From the NCBI GenBank assembly GCA_003833135.1, contig QZLH01000506.1, positions 16,525 to 39,068 of the forward strand: 22,544 nt of DNA. Direction: 5' to 3'. The notes under the pieces were generated by a model. That model had not been told where the DNA came from and did no database searches. It worked only from the letters and a program-made list of their open reading frames with translations. This document shows positions 18,103 to 22,544 of the stretch, piece by piece. The first letter of the stretch is position 1. Every line of letters begins with the position of its first letter. The DNA comes from Oehlia diaphana (Eukaryota > Glomeromycota > Glomeromycetes > Glomerales > Glomeraceae). A program made the position numbers and the translations under genes.

Positions 18103-18555
18103 TTAAACGCCCATAATTATTCCTTTGGAAAGAGTCGTTCCCTTATGTTTAACAACAAAACATAAGCCAGTAACTTCTTTAACGGATGTTAATGAGAAAG
18201 GGAAATCACATTGGAAAGGAGAAGCACCTGGTGGGTTAATATGGATTTGGGCAGTAATTTCTTTGGTAAGATCATGGACTTTATTTCCTTTGTCATCTTC
18301 CAAGAAGAATGAATATTCTTTGACGTCAGGACTTTCCAAACCAGTATTAAATTGTCCGGTAACCCGACATTTGTTTCCAGGAATATTAGTCCAGGTAAAT
18401 CGTCCAGTGACCTTATCACCGAAATCACAGTAAGCGACGGCTCCAGTTCCAGAGAATCGTTTTTCTAATGAAACCAATGGAGTGGATTGAGTTAATCCTA
18501 CAAAGATCAAACTAACCAAAGCAAAAATAACAATAATGAAGGAGTTTTTCGTCAT
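18103..18555 (-). CDS. Small cysteine-containing secreted protein with Kex2 site (member C of the local family)
   Basis: 150 residues, no intron. Residues 1-24 are a signal peptide (SFIIVIFALVSLIFVGL, likely cut after TQS). The dibasic LEKR at 30-33 is a classical Kex2 site, so the mature form would start FSGTG. The core 37-150 contains GAVAYCDFGDKVTGRFTW 38-55, NKCRVTGQFNTGLES 61-75, YSFFLEDDKGNKVHDL 81-96, INPPGASPFQCDFPF 106-120 and GLCFVVKHKGTTL 130-142. Four cysteines at 43, 63, 116 and 132 could make two disulfides; C63 and probably C116 correspond to the pair in the protein at 16642-17046. The FSGTG-V-YC-VTG-F and GQFNTG pattern suggests a short beta-strand fold exported by the secretory route. 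Comparatively GC-rich codon use suggests strong expression. Function unknown; candidate apoplastic effector or wall protein. Confidence 0.88.
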   Translation of the reverse strand: MTKNSFIIVIFALVSLIFVGLTQSTPLVSLEKRFSGTGAVAYCDFGDKVTGRFTWTNIPGNKCRVTGQFNTGLESPDVKEYSFFLEDDKGNKVHDLTKEITAQIHINPPGASPFQCDFPFSLTSVKEVTGLCFVVKHKGTTLSKGIIMGV

Positions 18556-18690
18556 TTTATAAGGTAAATGTTAATTTAAAAATGCGTGATTGTGTGATTT
18601 GAAGTTTATTTAGGTTTTAGAGTGATTTTTTTTTCTTTTTTTCTTTTTTTGAAAAGAAAGTTGGAAAAATAGGAACGCAATTTGTTGTTT

Positions 18691-18698
18691 CTTTTATA
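18691..18698 (-). promoter_or_regulatory. Possible TATA box of the gene at 18103-18555
   Basis: TATAAAAG on the minus strand, 136-143 bases before the ATG at 18555. A pyrimidine/purine-rich stretch (18628-18660) lies between. The spacing implies a leader near 100 bases, longer than in the neighbouring paralogue. Confidence 0.4.
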
Positions 18699-19216
18699 TT
18701 TGTTGAAAGATATTAATAAACGTAAATAAATTAATACCCGTTAATTGATCAGTAGGCTGTGTTTAACCTTAACCTTTAAAAAAAAAAAAAAAATTTCGCC
18801 ACACTTAGATCTTTGGCTTTGAAAATATTAAATTTTTTCTTTTCTTTTCTTTTAATTTAAAATTAATTTTATAATATTTTTATCCCTATAAATGATTTTT
18901 AGGCTTTGAAATTTCAATTATTAATTAATTTATCGATAATCTTTTAAAGCCACTCTTTTGATATTATTTATTCGGTTAATTGGGTTCTTATTTCCTTTAT
19001 TTCCGGAAAATCAAAATTAAGACTTTACCGTTTTTAATCAATTTAAAATGAATATTGAATACGCGTAATTTTAATCAAGTTGATATAATTATTTCATTAT
19101 AATTATATTGTTATAAATATTTCGCGCTAAAGATTTTATTACGATACAAATTTTTGATTAAAATCAATTTTTTTTTAATGGCTTATAATAACCGAAATAC
19201 GTTCCGTTTAATATTT

Positions 19217-19237
19217 AACAAGCCAATTATGGCTTGT
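19217..19237. repeat. Stem-loop with AAGCC/GGCTT arms
   Basis: ACAAGCC, six-base loop AATTAT, GGCTTGT: a perfect 7-bp stem. It is one of the AAGCC words that recur in this upstream region. Confidence 0.5.
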
Positions 19238-19261
19238 TGACAAAAATGTATGATCAAAAAA

Positions 19262-19294
19262 GATCAATCGAACAAAGGCTTTGTTCAATTGATC
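19262..19294. repeat. 33-base near-perfect palindrome
   Basis: GATCAATCGAACAAAG, one centre base, CTTTGTTCAATTGATC: 15 of 16 arm positions pair, and the mismatch is a C/T transition. It has almost no loop, so it is better read as a symmetrical protein-binding site or transposon remnant than as an RNA hairpin. It lies about 700 bases upstream of the gene at 18103-18555. Confidence 0.6.
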
Positions 19295-20910
19295 CAGACC
19301 TAAATAGAAATTAGCCATGAATATCAAAAAAAAAAGTCAAATATCAAATTAGAAAATAAGCCTTTCCCGTTAATAAAGTCGGATGTTTATATGTTGTGGC
19401 GTAAAACCTTTTGATCAAATAGAACGAATTTTTCTTTTAATGAGTAAAAGTATAAAAAGGCTTAGTATAAACAAATTTTGTGATCTGAAATTGACTAAAT
19501 ATACTAAATAAGCAATTTAAGCCTCGTGTTGCACAGCCCAACATGTTAACGAATGACTTTAAATAAAAAACCAGGTATAATCGTAATCACCCTTCTCCAA
19601 TGAGTCTTGAGATAAAAAAAAAAAATCGAAAAGAAAAATATTATTGTATGAATATCACGGTAAATGCGGTTGTGCGTTAACGTACGCGCAAATTAAGTGC
19701 AATTGTAAAGATCAGCCCATCTCATAACCGTTGTTAGTATAACGAAACATAGCATCAAAGAAGGCATATTCCTTTTTTTAGAGGCTTTGCTTTACATCAT
19801 TCGTTCGTCATAGTCATTGATAATTTTTATTTTTATTTTTTTTAATCTAAAAATTAATAAAACAATAAAAATTAAAATACAATAAAACAAATTAATTTCG
19901 ATTAAACATTCATCGTGAAATAAACTAGTTTTTTTAGGGACATTTTATTAGGTGTTCCGGTAAACGTATTTTATTATTTACGTTCCCTTAGAAATTGCAA
20001 CCCAGCGGTAATTAATTTTACCGTTTTCGTTGACGTAGTACATAAGAAGCTCTTTTTGTATGACCTTCTTAGATACTGTATCATTTGTATTACTGTATTG
20101 TTATCATAGCATGTTCATTATACAAATTTAAATAATCATATTATATGATAAATATCTATTACAATTCTTGATACACATATATCTCTTTGGTGTTTTAAAC
20201 CAAAGTTAGGTTAATTTTAACTTCAAAATGGTTGAAATGAATACTTTAGCCCCTTAAAGTTATAAATATTTTAGCATATTTTAATCAAAATGAATTGAAT
20301 TGTAATAAAATCATACAAATGACATTAATATTAATTATACTATTTTTACATAAAGATTTAACCATTTACTTATTTCAGCTATTACCAGTAATGGGATTGA
20401 TAAGAAACTTTCAATTTATTATAATATATTTTTAGTGTTATATTTTTAATATAATTGATAAAATTAAATATTAAATTAATGATTAAAAATAAATGAAAAA
20501 GTTTCTGTTATTTTAGTATTTATTAATTAGATTTTAATATTCTTTGTATACCATTAATTTCATTTCCTTGATATTTTAAATTTTTTCTAATTTTATAATA
20601 AAATTATTTTTTCCTTCATTATTTCAAATGTATTTTTTAGAGTACTTTTTAGTTTTCCAATTTTTTTTAAACATATATTTTTCAAGTTATTGTATTTGTA
20701 CTAATAGGCATATTTGGTAATTGGTAAGATAAATAAGATAGATTTAAAGAGATGTATTTATATTTGTAATTTTAATTTTATATTAATAATAAATTATAAT
20801 TATAATTTGAAATTTTATATTATTTTATAATTGTTATAATTATATAATATAATGTAATTCAAACTATTTTAACTTTAATTTTAACTTTAAATCCTTATAA
20901 ATTTTTAATT

Positions 20911-21407
20911 AGAAATGGTATCAATTTGATTCAGTTTATAAACATGCAGTTTAAACAACAAACTGAGCTAACTGCGGTTTATTGTTTAGTACAAATTGCA
21001 GTTTAAATTGAAATACACATTACAGTATTAATTTTATAAAATTTTTTATTTAAAATGTTGTTAATTTAATAATTTTTATTTAATAATAATTTTATTTTAT
21101 AAAAGATTAAAATTGACTTAAATTATGGTTAAATTACAATTTGACAAACTATATATGTTGTTCAAATTATTTTAAGCTGTTGTAATTATAAGTAAAATTC
21201 CAAATTTAATTACAACATTGGTACTTATATAGTAAATTACATATAAACTGGATGAATTACAGCATCCTAATTTTTAATTATAAAATTCCAAAATAATTTG
21301 GACAGCATATATATGACAAATTATAGTTTAAAATATTTAAATTGCCTAGTATTAATTTGATTTCAAATTGTAGTTAAACTGGTTTTACTTAAACTGATAC
21401 TTTTTCT
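20911..21407. mobile_element. ~500-bp AT-rich element with nested inverted repeats
   Basis: The left end AGAAATGGTATCA (20911-20923) matches the inverted right end AGAAAAAGTATCA (21395-21407) at 11 of 13 bases. Both are followed by CAGTTTA-type words (20932, 20946, 20999; inverted near 21375 and 21390). Inside, 21129-21173 and 21290-21331 form a second inverted pair of about 42-45 bases at roughly 80 % match, ending in AAATTATTTT on each arm. A 9-bp stem TTGTAATTA/TAATTACAA (21180-21215) lies within. It has no coding capacity. The structure fits an old foldback or miniature inverted-repeat transposon. Ends were chosen by eye. Confidence 0.45.
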
Positions 21408-21620
21408 ACTTTAATAAACTATTAAGTAAAAAAAAAACTAATTTTCCTATATTTTATTTTATTTATAATATATATTAGTAATCTATTAAAATATCTATTT
21501 ATTTTAAGTTTTATCTTATTAGTAAATAGATCATTTACATATTTTTATTTTTTAAAATTCTATAAATTTTATTAATATTAACTTTATATATATATAATAT
21601 TTTAATGACGATTTCTATTT

Positions 21621-21885
21621 GTACACTATGTGTTTGAACACAATTTTCAAAAAAAGTAAATTTTTATGCTGTTAAAATTTAACGAAAAAAAAAGTAAAAA
21701 AAAAATGTTAAATAACTCAAAAATAACATTCAAAACCATCTATGATATATTAAGTAAACTTGCAGAACAGACCAAAATACACCTATTATACATTTTTTTT
21801 AAAGATTTATTTATTAGATTTTTTTTTACAAAATTTTTTTATCGAATCACGTGATATGTGTTTCAATTTTCAAACACTAGTGTAC
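21621..21885. mobile_element. 265-bp inverted-repeat element
   Basis: GTACACTATGTGTTTGAA at 21621 faces an inverted GTACACTAGTGTTTGAA ending at 21885; they match over 17 bases with one single-base gap. Next to each arm there is also a CAATTTTCAA word. The 62-codon frame at 21666-21854 inside is lysine/phenylalanine-rich simple sequence and is not called as a gene. No clear target duplication was seen. Confidence 0.5.
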
Positions 21886-22544
21886 ATTAAGAAATTTTCT
21901 ATTTTAATTTAACAGTAAATTTATTATTAATTTTTTTAAAAACTTTTAATTTAAATTTATTTTACTAAAAGTTTATACTATAACTTTAATTTGTAAAAAT
22001 TTTAAAAATTTAATTAGTAAAAATATTATTTTTATAAATTTAAAGAAAAATTTATTTTAAATTTATAAATACTTTAATATAGTATTATATTTATATAGTT
22101 TTTTATTTTATTAAAATATAAATTATAAAAAACTTTAATATAGTATTAATGTATTATATTTTTATATAATTTTTTATTTTATTAAAATATAAATTATATA
22201 TTTATTAAATATTATTTATAATATTATGTAAAGTAAGTTATAATTAAAATAATTTATTTGATTTATTTTTATTATAAATTAAAAGTTATATATTATTTTA
22301 ATTTTTTTTTAAAAAAAATATTATATTTGAAATAGAAAAATCAAATTATTATTTATATAAAATATAATATATAGTTTTATTATTTTAATATAAAAGTAAT
22401 AAGTTAATTTAATAAAAATTTAATTAATTAAAAAATATAGTATAAATAGAATTTGTGATTTTTTTATTTATATTATTTGTATTTTTTTTAATTTTAACTA
22501 AAGTTTTAGTTTCATGTTTAGACTTGTAATTGTTATTAGTTATT
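21886..22544. other. Extremely AT-rich right end
   Basis: Nearly pure A/T sequence with no open frame of note. It holds the 61-bp duplication at 22071-22199. The annotation of any gene to the right of the window cannot be judged. Confidence 0.6.
22071..22199. repeat. Tandem duplication of a 61-bp AT-only unit
   Basis: The unit starts ACTTTAATATAGTATTA and ends TTTTATTAAAATATAAATTATA. It occurs at 22071-22131 and again from 22132, with a few extra bases (ATGTATTA) in the second copy. Simple local duplication. Confidence 0.75.

Larger units (their letters stand above)
18780..20910. other. Upstream region of the family gene, then gene-free AT-rich DNA
   Basis: No supported gene. Between 18900 and 19790 there are many AAGCC/GGCTT words (for example 19181-19186, 19216-19237, 19467-19472, 19522-19527, 19782-19787), two strong palindromes at 19217-19237 and 19262-19294, and an orphan plus-strand TATA box (TATAAAAAGGC, about 19451) followed only by a 25-codon frame at 19600. 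A CpG-rich patch GCGTTAACGTACGCGC lies at about 19674-19689. From 19800 to 20910 I see only AT-rich, stop-filled sequence. Confidence 0.5.

Noticed and set aside
18125..18433. Plus-strand 102-codon frame and a second minus-strand frame at 18189-18428
   Set aside because: Both overlap the secreted protein gene in other frames; neither has a signal peptide or sensible composition, while the 150-residue frame has.
21666..21854. 62-codon plus-strand frame
   Set aside because: Simple Lys/Phe-rich sequence inside an inverted-repeat element; no promoter or homology.

Overview
The window is nuclear DNA from a fungus, most likely an arbuscular mycorrhizal fungus of the Glomeromycotina close to Rhizophagus. 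Three things point there. The single-copy gene in the middle is a fungal-type RNA polymerase II second subunit cut by many 65-115 bp GT-AG introns. The spacers are extremely AT-rich, with long A and T runs and degenerate repeats. A decayed BTB/POZ fragment near the left end resembles the BTB proteins that are strongly expanded in these fungi. The genus is an inference; no database search was possible. There are no bacterial operons, no CRISPR array, and no tRNA or rRNA gene that I can support.

Layout, left to right. Positions 1-600 hold coding debris: the possible end of a gene entering from the left edge, an isolated coding-like stretch, and a BTB relic. Positions 600-7390 are a gene-free, repeat-rich spacer. 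It contains a very long A tract, three tandem copies of a ~340 bp unit (3432-4437), an LTR-like stretch with an orphan TATA box, a 373 bp element with terminal inverted repeats (5530-5902), and several short palindromes. At 7496-8023 (+) is a small secreted protein gene. At 9372-14760 (-) is RPB2 in 19 exons, rebuilt here exon by exon; it encodes 1268 residues and keeps all the catalytic landmarks. At 16642-17046 (-) and 18103-18555 (-) are two more small secreted protein genes. From 18556 to the right end there is no convincing gene, only AT-rich DNA with two more inverted-repeat elements and a 61 bp duplication.

Two results matter most. First, the three small secreted proteins around RPB2 look like diverged members of one family: signal peptide, a Kex2-type KR site in two of them, then a ~100-residue core with the landmarks QFNTG and PPGxxxF. 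In the (+) member the core cysteines are lost and a Ser/Thr/Pro linker with N-glycosylation sites is gained. No known domain was recognised, so they are candidate effectors or cell-wall/apoplast proteins. Second, the last RPB2 intron carries a 93-109 bp inverted-repeat insertion that accounts for its doubled length, and intron 15 is exactly 81 nt with no in-frame stop, so it could be retained without breaking the polymerase frame.
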